Below, piece after piece: positions 49,324 through 58,272 of a stretch of 64,000 nt of DNA (positions within the stretch are counted from its first letter, which is position 1; every line of letters starts with the position of its first letter). The notes beneath the pieces are model-generated. The model was not told the DNA's origin. It saw only the letters and a program-made list of their open reading frames with translations, and made no database searches. The position numbers and the translations under genes were made by a program. Origin of the DNA: SXOA01 sp046593355 (GTDB taxonomy: Bacteria; Planctomycetota; Planctomycetia; Pirellulales; Pirellulaceae); contig JBKJNY010000155.1 in the NCBI GenBank assembly GCA_046593355.1, positions 62,001 through 126,000 on the forward strand, read 5' to 3'.

Positions 49324-50519
49324 CCCACCTTGCAGCGTTCCAGGAGGACGATGGAGGTGTCGTCCATGCGGCCGGCGCCTTTCGTGGCGCGGTTGGAGGC
49401 GGCGAAGAGCTCTTCCAGGACGTCTTCCAGCGGCAGGTGCGCGGTGTCCTTGAGAGTCTGGTGAATACCGGCCAGACCGAACTGTTGGTGCCGCTCGTTG
49501 TCGTTGGGGAAGGCTTCTTCGAGGCCGTCCGAGTAAAGCAGCACGCGCGAGCCGGGCGGGATATCGACCTCGACGGAGGGATACTGCCAGTCCTCGGCAA
49601 CAACCAGCGGCAGGCCGCATTGTTCAGCAGTTCCCAGCGGCCGAATCTCGTTGGTGGCGAGGTCTTGGATCAGGGGAATCGGGTGGCCGGCAGAGGTCCA
49701 TTGCAGCTTGTGCCGGTCGGTATCGAGACTGCCGTAGAGCAGCGTGATAAACCCGCCGCTATCCCCGGACACGACGGTGCTGCGACAGAGGCGGCGATTG
49801 ACCTCCGTCACGAATTCCGCCGTATCGGGATAGGACTGGTCGCGGATCATGCCGATCAGCGTGTGCATGGTCATGATGGACATGCAGGCCCGCATGCCGT
49901 GCCCCGCCGCATCGCCCAGGATCATGATCAGCGTGTTGTCGCGCACGCGGAAGGCGTCGTAGTAGTCGCCGCCGGCCATCACCACGGGCTTGTCGCCCAG
50001 GACGCGAATCTCCGACGGCTCATAACGGGCCACGATCTTGTAGCCTTCCACCTGCGGCAGCGTGGCGGGAATCACGGACTCTTGCAACTGCCGCACGGAC
50101 TCGACCTCTTCCCGCAGCTTATCGGCGAGCAGCCGAGCTCGCCGGGCCAGAACGGACTGATAAGCCGCCTCCAGCATGGTGGTGAGCAGCATGATGAACT
50201 CGCCACAGGTATCGCGGAGCATGTAAGAATGCAGCCCAGCGAGGATGAACTTGGCGATATGGCTGAGCTCGCCTTGGAACCACGCCCCGACGATGGGAGT
50301 GTCGGGGCGCTCGCGGCGGATACGCTGAAAAAGAGCGAAGCACTCCTGCTGGATAGGAAAATTAAGCGCCAACAGGACGACATCATAGTTGCCGGCTTGG
50401 AGGGCGGCTTCAAACTCCGCGGCATCGCCGAAAACGTCGGCGGTGTTCTCGCCGATGTTGAGGAACGACTGAATGGTTTCGCGTTCGACGGCATTATCCC
50501 AGCCCACCAGAATCTGCAT
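49320..50519 (-). CDS. SpoIIE-type PP2C phosphatase with degenerate receiver
   Basis: This 399-residue protein has an N-terminal receiver-like fold (residues 1-120) and a helical linker. A PP2C/SpoIIE domain follows with VVMAGGDYYDAFRVRD, LIMILGDAAGHGMRACMSIMTMHTLI, LLYSDGLEEAFPND and GRMDDTSIVLLER. The receiver lacks the phospho-acceptor: where LLDL is expected the sequence is LLALNF, and the N-terminal acidic pair is replaced. It is therefore probably a pseudo-receiver. Such phosphatases act in partner-switching pathways. It is divergent from the ECF sigma and kinase genes. ATG 50519 is preferred over an upstream TTG. Confidence 0.9.
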   Translation of the reverse strand: MQILVGWDNAVERETIQSFLNIGENTADVFGDAAEFEAALQAGNYDVVLLALNFPIQQECFALFQRIRRERPDTPIVGAWFQGELSHIAKFILAGLHSYMLRDTCGEFIMLLTTMLEAAYQSVLARRARLLADKLREEVESVRQLQESVIPATLPQVEGYKIVARYEPSEIRVLGDKPVVMAGGDYYDAFRVRDNTLIMILGDAAGHGMRACMSIMTMHTLIGMIRDQSYPDTAEFVTEVNRRLCRSTVVSGDSGGFITLLYGSLDTDRHKLQWTSAGHPIPLIQDLATNEIRPLGTAEQCGLPLVVAEDWQYPSVEVDIPPGSRVLLYSDGLEEAFPNDNERHQQFGLAGIHQTLKDTAHLPLEDVLEELFAASNRATKGAGRMDDTSIVLLERCKVG

Positions 50520-50711
50520 GACGACGGATCCCAAGGGCAAACCGCGCCCGCGCTCGCGGCTGATTTCAACCGCGCAGCGAACAGCGCAAACCGATTCCGA
50601 GCCCCGCCCAAGTGCGGCTCGATCATCGCCCTCCCCAACCCCAGTTTACCATGATGCTTGGAAGCGTGTTGTTATTGGCAATCAATCGTGGGTTGGGCTG
50701 GTTGGGTTGAG

Positions 50712-50717
50712 TATAAT
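50712..50717 (+). promoter_or_regulatory. -10 box (TATAAT) of the sigma factor/kinase operon
   Basis: TATAAT about 31 nt before the ATG at 50749. No good -35 is seen 17 bp upstream. Confidence 0.45.
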
Positions 50718-50748
50718 CGGCGCATTCCCCTCCGCCCGCGAGACGCCC

Positions 50749-51312
50749 ATGACCGACGTCACTCGTATCCTGTCGCAGATTGAAGGAGGGGACATCGCCG
50801 CCACGGAGCAGCTCTTGCCGCTGGTCTATGACGAACTGCGGAAGCTGGCGGCGAGTCGCCTGGCGCAAGAGCCTTCGGGGAAGACTTTGCAGCCGACGGC
50901 GCTGGTGCATGAGGTTTTTCTTCGGCTGGTGGATGTCGAGACTCAGCCGAAATGGGAAACTCGCGGCCACTTTTTTGCCGCGGCAGCGGAGGCGATGCGG
51001 CGAATTCTCGTCGAAAGCGCCCGCCGCAAGAAACGTCTCAAGCGCGGAGGGGACCGGCAGCGGGAAGTGCTTGACGAAGCGGCTTTGGCTGCCCCTGCCG
51101 AGGATGAGCGGCTCCTGGAGCTTGATGCGGCTCTCGAAAAATTTCAGAAGGCGAATCCTCGCGCTGCGGAGCTCGTCAAGCTTCGCTATTTCGCCGGGCT
51201 GACGAACGAACAGGCGGCGGAGGCTCTGGGGATATCTAGCGCAACCGCTGACCGGGATTGGACTTATGCACGGGCTTGGCTGCTGCGGGAAATGCAGAAG
51301 GGCGGGACTTGA
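50749..51312 (+). CDS. ECF RNA polymerase sigma factor (TIGR02999 type)
   Basis: This 187-residue protein has ECF region 2 (ATEQLLPLVYDELRKLAASRLAQE...LQPTALVHEVFLRLVD, RGHFFAAAAEAMRRILVESARRKKRLKRGG) and region 4 (ELVKLRYFAGLTNEQAAEALGISSATADRDWTYARAWLLREM). This subgroup (Sigma70-ECF, TIGR02999) in planctomycetes is usually encoded next to a Ser/Thr kinase, as here. The kinase gene begins 95 bp downstream. The ATG at 50749 is used; the longer frame is open but overlaps the divergent promoter. Regulation is likely through the kinase. Confidence 0.92.
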   Translation: MTDVTRILSQIEGGDIAATEQLLPLVYDELRKLAASRLAQEPSGKTLQPTALVHEVFLRLVDVETQPKWETRGHFFAAAAEAMRRILVESARRKKRLKRGGDRQREVLDEAALAAPAEDERLLELDAALEKFQKANPRAAELVKLRYFAGLTNEQAAEALGISSATADRDWTYARAWLLREMQKGGT

Positions 51313-51406
51313 AAAATCGCACGGAATTCCGTGAGGTATTCCAAGGCACAAGGGCGCATTGAAGTTGGGACCAAGTGTACGCGATAATCCCTTCTCGAGT
51401 GCTGCC

Positions 51407-54121
51407 ATGAACGAGCAAACCATCTTCACTGACGCCCTGGCCAAAAGGAATCCCGCCGAGCGCCAGTTTTTTCTCGACCAGGCGTGCGGGAAAGATGCAG
51501 CCTTGCGTGCCCAGGTGGAAGAGTTGCTGGCGGCGGGAGAAGGAGCTGGCTCGTTCCTGGAGCATCCGCCGGTCGGGCTCGATGCGACAATTGATGCCAG
51601 CCTGAGCGGCAAGGACACGGTGGATAACGAGTTGAGCGGGGCACTGCCGTCGCTGGAACCTTGCGACAAGCCGGATCGGATCGGCAAACTGGGGATCTAC
51701 GAAATCATCGAAGTCGTCGGCCAGGGTGGCATGGGCACCGTGCTGCGGGCGTTTGACACCAAGCTCAGCCGCATCGTGGCGGTCAAGGTCATGGCACCCG
51801 AGTTGGCGGCGAATCCCACCGCCGTCAAGCGTTTTCTCCGCGAAGCTCGAAGCGCCGCCGCCGTCGTGCATGACCACGTCGTTACCATCCATGCCATCGA
51901 CGACCAGAGCCGGCTGCCGTACCTGGTGATGGAATTCATTGAGGGGCAAACGCTGCAGCAGAAGATCGACCGCGAAGGCGCGCTGGAGCTGAAGCAAATC
52001 CTCCGCATCGGCAGCCAGATGGCGGCGGGCCTGGCGGCGGCTCACAAGACGGGCCTGATCCATCGCGACGTCAAGCCGGCCAACATCCTGCTGGAGAACG
52101 GCGTGGAGCGGGTGAAGATCACCGACTTCGGCCTGGCCCGCGCGGCGGACGACGTGGAGATGACCAAGACCGGGCTGATCGCCGGCACGCCGCAGTACAT
52201 GTCCCCCGAGCAGGCCCAGGGAGACGCCATCGATTCGCGGAGCGACTTATTCAGCCTCGGCAGCGTACTCTACACGATGTGCGCCGGCCGGCCGCCGTTT
52301 CGCGCGGAAACAACGATGGGGACGCTTCGCCGTGTCTGTGACGACGTGCCGCGGCCGATTCACGAAGTGAATGCCGAGGTTCCACACTGGCTGGAGGCAA
52401 TCGTCGACAAGCTGCTGGCCAAGGATCCAGCCGACCGTTTTCAGACCGCTGCCGAAGTGGCGGACCTACTGAGCCAGCATCTCGCTCACGAACAGAACCC
52501 TGCTCAGGTGTCGCGGCCCACAACCGTGGAAGCTCCGCCATCGCCCGTCTTCCGGGCAGAAACGCGCCCGATCAAGAACCGCTGGCGGCGTGCCGCGGAA
52601 ATTGCCGGTTTGATCGTGTCGCTCGCGATTCTGTTCTCGTTTTTGGAAGCTCGCGGCTTCACCACCTTCACCAGCCGTATTCTCTGGTTCTTCCACCACG
52701 AGCTGACGTTGAGGCTGCCCGACAATGAGACAATCGTCGAGTTGTGGGAGACGAACGATGAGGTAGAACGACCCAACGCGCACTCGATAAAGGGGCCGTG
52801 GCCGATAGAGGCGAAGACCGTGGTCGTGAAAAAAGAGAAGAAGATCCGTTTGCCGCCCGGCAATTACTGGCTGTTCGCCAATCGCCGCGGCAAGATGATC
52901 GAGCGGAAGCTGCTCAAGATCGGCTGGGGCGGAAGACAGGTGGTGACAATTAGTCCTGTTCCCTCGTCGGCAATTGTTGCCAATGACCCTGATGACGAGG
53001 CACCTTGGGTTCAGCTCTTCAACGGCAAAGACCTCACCGGCTGGCAGACGCTCCCGGCGGATACGCAGGACTGGAAGGTCGAAGACGGCGTGCTCGTGGG
53101 AAACGCCGCCCGAGGCCTGTTGGTTAGCAAACGGGACGACTATCAAGACTTTCATCTTCGCGCCCAGGTGAAAATCAATCCCGGCGGCGACAGCGGGCTT
53201 TACTTCCGCTGCCGGCCCGATGGGACGCTCCCCCGTCTCGTTCGGACCGGCTACGAGGCCCAGATCATCGGGCCCGGCCCTAAGCCCAACCGTACCGGTT
53301 CCTTGTTCAAGTTCGCGGAGGGCGAAACGCTCGATCTGAAACTGATCGACGCCAACCTCATCCAAACGGATACCTTTTGGATCCAAGCGGACACCTGGCT
53401 TGGCCTGGAAGTCATCGCCGCCGGCAACCGCATCACGGTCAAGGTGGACGGCCAGACGACTGCCGAGTATGTGGACGACCAGCCGGCTGAAGCTCGCGGG
53501 CACATTGCGCTGGACACCTACAAGGAAGGCACTCGGGTCCAGTTCCGCAAGATCGAAATCAAGGAGCTGCCCCAAAACGAGTCGTCAACGCCTGTTCCCG
53601 ATGTCGACAAGCAAGTCGCGGAACCGAAACCGCGTCGGCTGAAGCTGTTCGATCCCAAAGTGGAAAAGCCGGCACCGCCGGCTTGGGCCGATGCCAAACG
53701 GGCCGTGACCGTTGAAAACGACTCGTGGCGCATCGAGAACGATACGAACATGGGGAACTTCCACATCCTGATGGCGACGGTTCTGGACGGCATTCCCAAG
53801 GACGGCCTCATCGTCTGCCGAGCTAAGATCAAGGTCGAAGCCCGCCACAAGGGAACTTGGGGTGAACTTCTGCTCGGTGAGTGGGAACCGTCCCACTTCC
53901 AGTACGACTGGCCAGCAGCCATGTACGAGTATCGCGGCGATGTGCCCGAATGGACGGCCAAGGAAGTCCGCTATCCCGCCAGTGTCTTTCACCAAAAGGA
54001 TCCGCCCCAAATCGCCATCCGATTCGGTCTCCATGCCAACGGCGTGCTGTGGGTCAAGGATCTGGAACTGCTGCACTTGCCGGCGGAACCGACGGCTCCG
54101 GTGCCCACCGAAGTGCCCTGA
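51407..54121 (+). CDS. Ser/Thr protein kinase fused to a DUF1080 (3-keto-disaccharide hydrolase-like) domain
   Basis: This 904-residue protein starts with a small helical domain (FFLDQACGKDAALRAQVEELLAAGE). The kinase domain (about 90-345) contains GQGGMGTVLRAFD, Lys127 in VAVKVM, HRDVKPANILL (Asp221), DFGLARA and GTPQYMSPEQA. A membrane helix lies at about 395-420. The extracytoplasmic half has a short domain and a DUF1080 concanavalin-like domain (about 532-720: VQLFNGKDLTGWQTLP, LYFRCRPDG, YEAQIIGPG). A final lectin-like beta domain completes it. A kinase reading an external carbohydrate is implied. It is co-located with the ECF sigma factor gene. Confidence 0.92.
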   Translation: MNEQTIFTDALAKRNPAERQFFLDQACGKDAALRAQVEELLAAGEGAGSFLEHPPVGLDATIDASLSGKDTVDNELSGALPSLEPCDKPDRIGKLGIYEIIEVVGQGGMGTVLRAFDTKLSRIVAVKVMAPELAANPTAVKRFLREARSAAAVVHDHVVTIHAIDDQSRLPYLVMEFIEGQTLQQKIDREGALELKQILRIGSQMAAGLAAAHKTGLIHRDVKPANILLENGVERVKITDFGLARAADDVEMTKTGLIAGTPQYMSPEQAQGDAIDSRSDLFSLGSVLYTMCAGRPPFRAETTMGTLRRVCDDVPRPIHEVNAEVPHWLEAIVDKLLAKDPADRFQTAAEVADLLSQHLAHEQNPAQVSRPTTVEAPPSPVFRAETRPIKNRWRRAAEIAGLIVSLAILFSFLEARGFTTFTSRILWFFHHELTLRLPDNETIVELWETNDEVERPNAHSIKGPWPIEAKTVVVKKEKKIRLPPGNYWLFANRRGKMIERKLLKIGWGGRQVVTISPVPSSAIVANDPDDEAPWVQLFNGKDLTGWQTLPADTQDWKVEDGVLVGNAARGLLVSKRDDYQDFHLRAQVKINPGGDSGLYFRCRPDGTLPRLVRTGYEAQIIGPGPKPNRTGSLFKFAEGETLDLKLIDANLIQTDTFWIQADTWLGLEVIAAGNRITVKVDGQTTAEYVDDQPAEARGHIALDTYKEGTRVQFRKIEIKELPQNESSTPVPDVDKQVAEPKPRRLKLFDPKVEKPAPPAWADAKRAVTVENDSWRIENDTNMGNFHILMATVLDGIPKDGLIVCRAKIKVEARHKGTWGELLLGEWEPSHFQYDWPAAMYEYRGDVPEWTAKEVRYPASVFHQKDPPQIAIRFGLHANGVLWVKDLELLHLPAEPTAPVPTEVP

Positions 54122-54165
54122 TTGGCAACCTACCATCCGCGTTGTGAACGACCACCTGCAAGAAA

Positions 54166-54236
54166 TTCGGGAACTAGGATTCGAACCTAGAATGACGGAA
54201 CCAAAATCCGTAGTGTTACCGTTACACCATTCCCGA
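54166..54236 (-). tRNA. tRNA-Gln (anticodon TTG)
   Basis: Read on the minus strand, the acceptor TCGGGAA pairs with TTCCCGA. The anticodon stem is ACGGA/TCCGT with loop TTTTGGT giving anticodon TTG, and the T-arm is CTAGG-TTCGAAT-CCTAG. CCA is not encoded. The D-arm GTGT-AACGGTA-ACAC is normal for tRNA-Gln. Confidence 0.95.
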
Positions 54237-54263
54237 GCGTCGGACGTTTTCATGAACATTGAC

Positions 54264-54294
54264 CACGCCCACGCAAAGCCGTGGGCGTGCCACC
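54264..54294 (+). repeat. CACGCCCACG hairpin repeat, copy 2
   Basis: A 31-bp core identical to copies at 29800 (inverted) and 63409, with the stem CACGCCCACG/CGTGGGCGTG. It lies between the tRNA and rex genes. Confidence 0.75.
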
Positions 54295-54380
54295 CTGTAA
54301 GGAAGACCCGGTCAATTCTACGCAGTCATGGGGACGCGCCAACCCGGCGGCTGGTTCGGTTGGAGATCAATCGGAGCGCG

Positions 54381-55055
54381 CTAACTGCCCCGTCTCTGTT
54401 TGTTGGCGACCGCAAACGAGAGCTGTTCAAGCTCAATGGCCAGGTCGACCCCTTCCAGGTTGATGTGCTTGGGGACGGCAATGGTGACGGGGGCGAAGTT
54501 GAGAATCCCTTCAATCCCGGCAGCAACCAAGGCATCCGCGACCTTTTGAGCCGAGGGAGACGGCACGGCGATAATGGCCAGGCGAATGCCCAATTGGGGG
54601 ACGATCTCGATGATGCGATCAAGATGATAGACCGGGATGCCTTCAAACTGTTTGTTGATTTTGGCCTCGTCGACGTCGAAGGCGCACGCAATCTCAAACC
54701 CCTGGTGGGTGAAGCCGCGGTAGCCCAGCAGGGCCCTGCCAAGGTTTCCCAGGCCAATCATGGCGATGGGCCAGCGCTCGTTGGTTCCCAGAATGTCCTT
54801 GATCCGGGTCATGAGCTCGCTGCAACGGTAGCCGATGCCGGGATAGCCGAACTGGCCGAAGTAGGCCAGGTCTTTACGCACCTGCGCGTCCGTAAACTCA
54901 AGCAGCTTGCCGAGTTGCGTGGAGCTGGTCGTCTCGTTCCCGTCCCGCACCAGGCGCTGCAATTCCCGCAGGTAAAGGCTCAGTCGATTGATGACGGCCT
55001 TGGGGACGCGCCCCAGCGTGGTGGAATCAGCCGGCTTGTCGTGGGGCTGCGTCAT
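54381..55055 (-). CDS. rex: Redox-sensing transcriptional repressor Rex
   Basis: This 224-residue protein has a winged-helix N-terminal domain (VPKAVINRLSLYLRELQRLV...TSSTQLGKLLEFTDAQVRKDLAYFGQFGYPGIGY) and a Rossmann domain with AMIGLGNLGRALLGY, AFDVDEAKI, IAVPSPSAQKVADALV and GILNFAPV. Rex senses the NADH/NAD ratio and represses fermentation and respiration genes. It is flanked by tRNA-Gln and a pseudopilin gene. No nearby operator was assigned. Confidence 0.95.
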   Translation of the reverse strand: MTQPHDKPADSTTLGRVPKAVINRLSLYLRELQRLVRDGNETTSSTQLGKLLEFTDAQVRKDLAYFGQFGYPGIGYRCSELMTRIKDILGTNERWPIAMIGLGNLGRALLGYRGFTHQGFEIACAFDVDEAKINKQFEGIPVYHLDRIIEIVPQLGIRLAIIAVPSPSAQKVADALVAAGIEGILNFAPVTIAVPKHINLEGVDLAIELEQLSFAVANKQRRGS

Positions 55056-55193
55056 GTCGGCCGGGCAGATGGAGATTATTTCTAACGTGCTGGGTTCTTC
55101 GGCCTATTCTACGTTTCCTGCCGCCTCGCTCCAAGGACGCCGCGCGTCTTCCAGAGATTCCGCACGGGCGTTTCTGCGAACCCAAAGCGCGTG

Positions 55194-55221
55194 AAAAAAG
55201 CCGCTCCCACGGGGGAGCGGC
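55194..55221 (-). terminator. Rho-independent terminator after the pseudopilin gene
   Basis: The stem CCGCTCCC/GGGAGCGG (55201-55220) is followed on the minus strand by TTTTTT (55194-55199). It ends transcription from the minus-strand pseudopilin gene at 55288-55743. Confidence 0.85.
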
Positions 55222-55287
55222 AGTTTCAAGCGACGTGAAGTCAGCGAACGACTCTACGGGTATCCCACCCTATCGATACCTAACCGT

Positions 55288-55743
55288 TTACTTGGTGTAG
55301 TCGACAGCGCTGAAGATATTGCCGTTGGCCTTGTTGTAAATCCAGCCGAAAGCCGCATCGTTGGCGGTCGGGTCGGCCGTCACCACTTTCAGGAGGTTTT
55401 GCACGGCCGGGTTGACGACGGCGGTGTTGTTCGGAATGGCTTGCAGGTAGGGGCCAATAGTCGGCGTGCCCGTCGTGGTGCCGTCGGCGTTGGTCTTGCC
55501 CACGAGCTGGGCGGTAATGGCCGCGGCGTCGGCTCCGGTGGGGTTCAGGCCACCGTGCTGGGCCCTGTAGATCGCAATTTGCGACCGGAAGGTATTCAGG
55601 TTGAACAGCGACGTGCTGTTCTTGGCGTCGTTGGTCGAATCGGAAAACTGCGGAATTACCGCGGCGGCCAGGATCGCAAGGATCACGACCACAATCAAGA
55701 TTTCTACGAGCGTAAACGCTGAGCGACGAGACATACGAGACAT
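55288..55743 (-). CDS. Type II secretion-like pseudopilin (prepilin N-methylation signal)
   Basis: This 151-residue protein starts MSRMSRRSAFTLVEILIVVVILAILAAAVIPQF, a prepilin cleavage motif (before Phe, with Glu5 kept) followed by the hydrophobic pilin helix. The mature globular part is Asn/Thr-rich and ends GWIYNKANGNIFSAVDYTK, as in planctomycete pseudopilins (GspG/GspH-like). It would be an envelope pseudopilus or filament subunit. A second ATG 9 nt downstream is also possible. It has its own terminator and is not in an operon with secretion genes here. Confidence 0.9.
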   Translation of the reverse strand: MSRMSRRSAFTLVEILIVVVILAILAAAVIPQFSDSTNDAKNSTSLFNLNTFRSQIAIYRAQHGGLNPTGADAAAITAQLVGKTNADGTTTGTPTIGPYLQAIPNNTAVVNPAVQNLLKVVTADPTANDAAFGWIYNKANGNIFSAVDYTK

Positions 55744-56427
55744 AAGGTTGGTGCCCTCACTGTGCTGGCCTGCGGAAGTCGTCCAAGGAGTCAATGGCTC
55801 CCACTGGTGTCTTCCGCGTGTGGTTGATTCGGTGCTTGAAACTTCCGGTACTTCTCTGGCGACCTGACGTAACTGGCTGATGCTGCCGGTTGCCGTCTGT
55901 CGCCGGACAATTGCCGTCAGAGATTTCTAGGTTGCAGTGCGGTGCGCGTCAAAAAAGACAAGGCGATTTCTGAATTCCGAGCAAGAAAGTTTCTGCCGCC
56001 CCTCGCCGTTGCACCCCCTCATCGCTCACTCAGCCGGGCCAAACCGGCATGCTAGCTACGATTCGTACTCCCCTCCCATTCTGAATAATCGCGCTATTGT
56101 TTCCCTAAACTGTTTGCCCGTAATTAGTTAGCTAATTAGTCTCGCCACGTTAACGAAAAAACCCTTCGCTACCGATGCTTTTTCTCCAGTCCGCCTATTA
56201 CAGCCCGCTAGCCCAGTTTGACGATGTATCTCTCAACCGGTCCCTGCGCCGGCAAGCTGCGCGCTTGCCAGGAGCAGTTGAGGATTACGCGGCCAAAGCC
56301 TGCCTGACATGAGTCTGCGGGTTGCACCGGATGTGAGCCAAGTAGACCGGGATACCCCGCATTGGCGATTCCATCGCCAGACCAGATGCACCACTTCCAC
56401 GTTCGAACAGCAGTGAAGGAGAAGCAA
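55744..56427 (+). other. 684-bp intergenic region upstream of the YTV gene
   Basis: No gene is supported here. It contains an AT-rich palindrome TAATTAG-TTAG-CTAATTA (about 56121-56139), a GGCAAGC/GCTTGCC hairpin (about 56251), and the ribosome-binding site of the YTV gene. The region probably holds a long 5' leader or regulatory sites for that gene; the promoter itself could not be placed. Confidence 0.4.
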
Positions 56428-58065
56428 ATGAAGACCCTGTTGGGTATTCCCGTGATGGCGGTCTTGATGACCGTGATCGCCGCGAACACCACCCAGGCCG
56501 CCTGTTGCGGCGCCGTCAGCTACAAGCATGTCGGCTGCACAGACCCGGTCAGCTATGGCTGCGCCAAGCAGCAATGCCACACCGTGATGAAGACCTGCCG
56601 CGAGGTCGTGTACGAGAAGCAGTCTTATACCTGCTATAAGAACTGCTACAACACGACCTACGAGGACAAGGTCATCGATTGCGTGAAGAACGTCCGCGAG
56701 ACCCATTATCGCGAATGCTCGTACACCGTCTGCAAGCCGGTCTACGAAACCCACTACCGCACTTGCAACTACACCGTTTGCAAGCCGGTTTGGGAAACCA
56801 AGACCAAGGACGTCTGCTACACCGTTTGCAAGCCGGTCTACGAAACCAAGACCCGCTGCGTCACGGTCTGCAAGCCGGTCTGGGAAACCAAGACCCGCGA
56901 CATTTGCTACACCGTCTGCAAGCCGGTTTGGGAAACCAAGACCCGCGAGATTTGCTACACGGTGTGCAAGCCCGTCTGGGAAACCAAGACCCGGGACATC
57001 TGCTACACCGTTTGCAAGCCGGTCTACGAGACCAAGACCCGCGAATACTGCTACACGGTCTGCAAGCCGGTCTACGAGACGAAAACGCGGACCTACTGCG
57101 TCAACGTCTGCAAGCCGGTGTACGAGACCTGCTCGCGGGAAGTCTGCCAGACGATCTGCAAACCGGTTCACTACACCAAGGACGTGACGGTCTGCTCCGG
57201 CCACTGGGACACCCAGGTGACCGAGTGCCCCGGAGCCTGCGTTCGCAAGCGCGTCCGCGAGCCCGGCTGCTGGACTTGGGATCCCTGTTGCTGCCGCTGC
57301 GTCTATACGCCCGGCTGCTGCAAGATCGTGGAGTGCCAACTGCCGCCGCGGCAGATCTGCAAGAAGATCTGGGTGCCGTCGACCGAGGTCAAGACCATCA
57401 ACTGCGTCCGGTATGAACGGGAAGTGGTCCGCAAGACCGTTCCGTACACCACCTGCCGCATGGTCAGCGAGACCCAGCAGCGGACCTGCAACTACACGGT
57501 CTGCCACATGGTTCCCGAAACCAAGACCCGCACCTGCACCTACCAGGTTTGCCACATGGTCCCCCAGACCGTGCACAAGACCTGCACGTACAAGGTGTGC
57601 CACATGGTCAAGGAGAACAAGACCCGCACCTGCAGCTACCAGGTCTGCCACATGGTCCCCCAGACCGTGCACAAGACCTGCAGCTACCGGGTTTGCCACA
57701 TGGTCCCGGAAACCAAGACCTGCACGTACCGGGTTTGCCACATGGAACGGCAGACCTGCACCAAGCAGGTTTGCTACCGCGTCTGCCACATGGAAAAGCA
57801 GTGCGTGAGCAAGCAGGTGCCGTACACCACTTGTCGCATGGTCCCCACCACCTGCGTCAAGCGGATCCCGTACTGCGTCTGCAAGCCGGTCCACTACACC
57901 AGCACCATCAAGGTCCCCCACACGACCTGCACGAAGGTGCCGTATGAAGTGACCCGCTGCGTCCCCCGCGTGGTCTGCAAGCAAGTGCCGGTGCAGGTCT
58001 GCTGCCCCACTCCCTGCTGCGACAACGGCTGCGGCCGGCGTCACGGTTGCAATTGCGGTTCGTAG
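56428..58065 (+). CDS. Cysteine-rich YTV-repeat secreted protein (candidate cell-envelope protein)
   Basis: This 545-residue protein starts with a signal peptide ending NTTQA-ACC. The first half has about ten near-identical 16-residue units (YTVCKPVWETKTRDIC). After a Cys-dense middle (CWTWDPCCCRCVYTPGCC), a second set of about eight units (YQVCHMVPQTVHKTCT) follows. It matches the YTV repeat (PF07639) known from planctomycetes. YTV proteins are reported in the proteinaceous envelope of Rhodopirellula. Evenly spaced Cys suggest disulfide cross-linking. AAGGAG precedes ATG 56428. Repeats are also near-identical in DNA, with one shortened unit (VTVCKPV). Confidence 0.9.
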   Translation: MKTLLGIPVMAVLMTVIAANTTQAACCGAVSYKHVGCTDPVSYGCAKQQCHTVMKTCREVVYEKQSYTCYKNCYNTTYEDKVIDCVKNVRETHYRECSYTVCKPVYETHYRTCNYTVCKPVWETKTKDVCYTVCKPVYETKTRCVTVCKPVWETKTRDICYTVCKPVWETKTREICYTVCKPVWETKTRDICYTVCKPVYETKTREYCYTVCKPVYETKTRTYCVNVCKPVYETCSREVCQTICKPVHYTKDVTVCSGHWDTQVTECPGACVRKRVREPGCWTWDPCCCRCVYTPGCCKIVECQLPPRQICKKIWVPSTEVKTINCVRYEREVVRKTVPYTTCRMVSETQQRTCNYTVCHMVPETKTRTCTYQVCHMVPQTVHKTCTYKVCHMVKENKTRTCSYQVCHMVPQTVHKTCSYRVCHMVPETKTCTYRVCHMERQTCTKQVCYRVCHMEKQCVSKQVPYTTCRMVPTTCVKRIPYCVCKPVHYTSTIKVPHTTCTKVPYEVTRCVPRVVCKQVPVQVCCPTPCCDNGCGRRHGCNCGS

Positions 58066-58127
58066 GTTGGAAGCCTCCTTTCGCTGGTCGGATGCCGGCG
58101 CGAAGGACATCTGGTCTGGCTTAAACC

Positions 58128-58170
58128 CCGGCGACCCGGTTCAGGATGAACCGGGCCGCCGGTTTTTTTT
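58128..58170 (+). terminator. Rho-independent terminator of the YTV gene
   Basis: CCGGCGACCCGGTTC (58128-58142) and GAACCGGGCCGCCGG (58148-58162) form a near-perfect stem, followed by TTTTTTTT (58163-58170). It lies 63 bp after the YTV stop codon. Confidence 0.9.
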
Positions 58171-58172
58171 GT

Positions 58173-58200
58173 AGGTGGGGTAGGCTTCCAGCCTGCCCAG
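58173..58200 (+). repeat. GGTGGGGTAGGCTTCCAG REP
   Basis: AGGTGGGGTAGGCTTCCAGC continues CTGCCCAG. The core GTAGGCTTCCAGCCTGCC is at 58180-58197. It begins right after the YTV terminator. Confidence 0.7.
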
Positions 58201-58272
58201 CACCTCCCTCTCCCTCTGTGAGAGGGCCGGGGTGAGGGTCTTGAGTCGATCCTAGCGTTCCATCCTCCCCTT

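Noticed and set aside
56233..58110. Long minus-strand frame of 625 codons opposite the YTV gene
   Set aside because: It is the mirror of the repetitive YTV DNA, with a low-complexity HVANLV-type composition. The plus strand has a signal peptide, ribosome-binding site and terminator.
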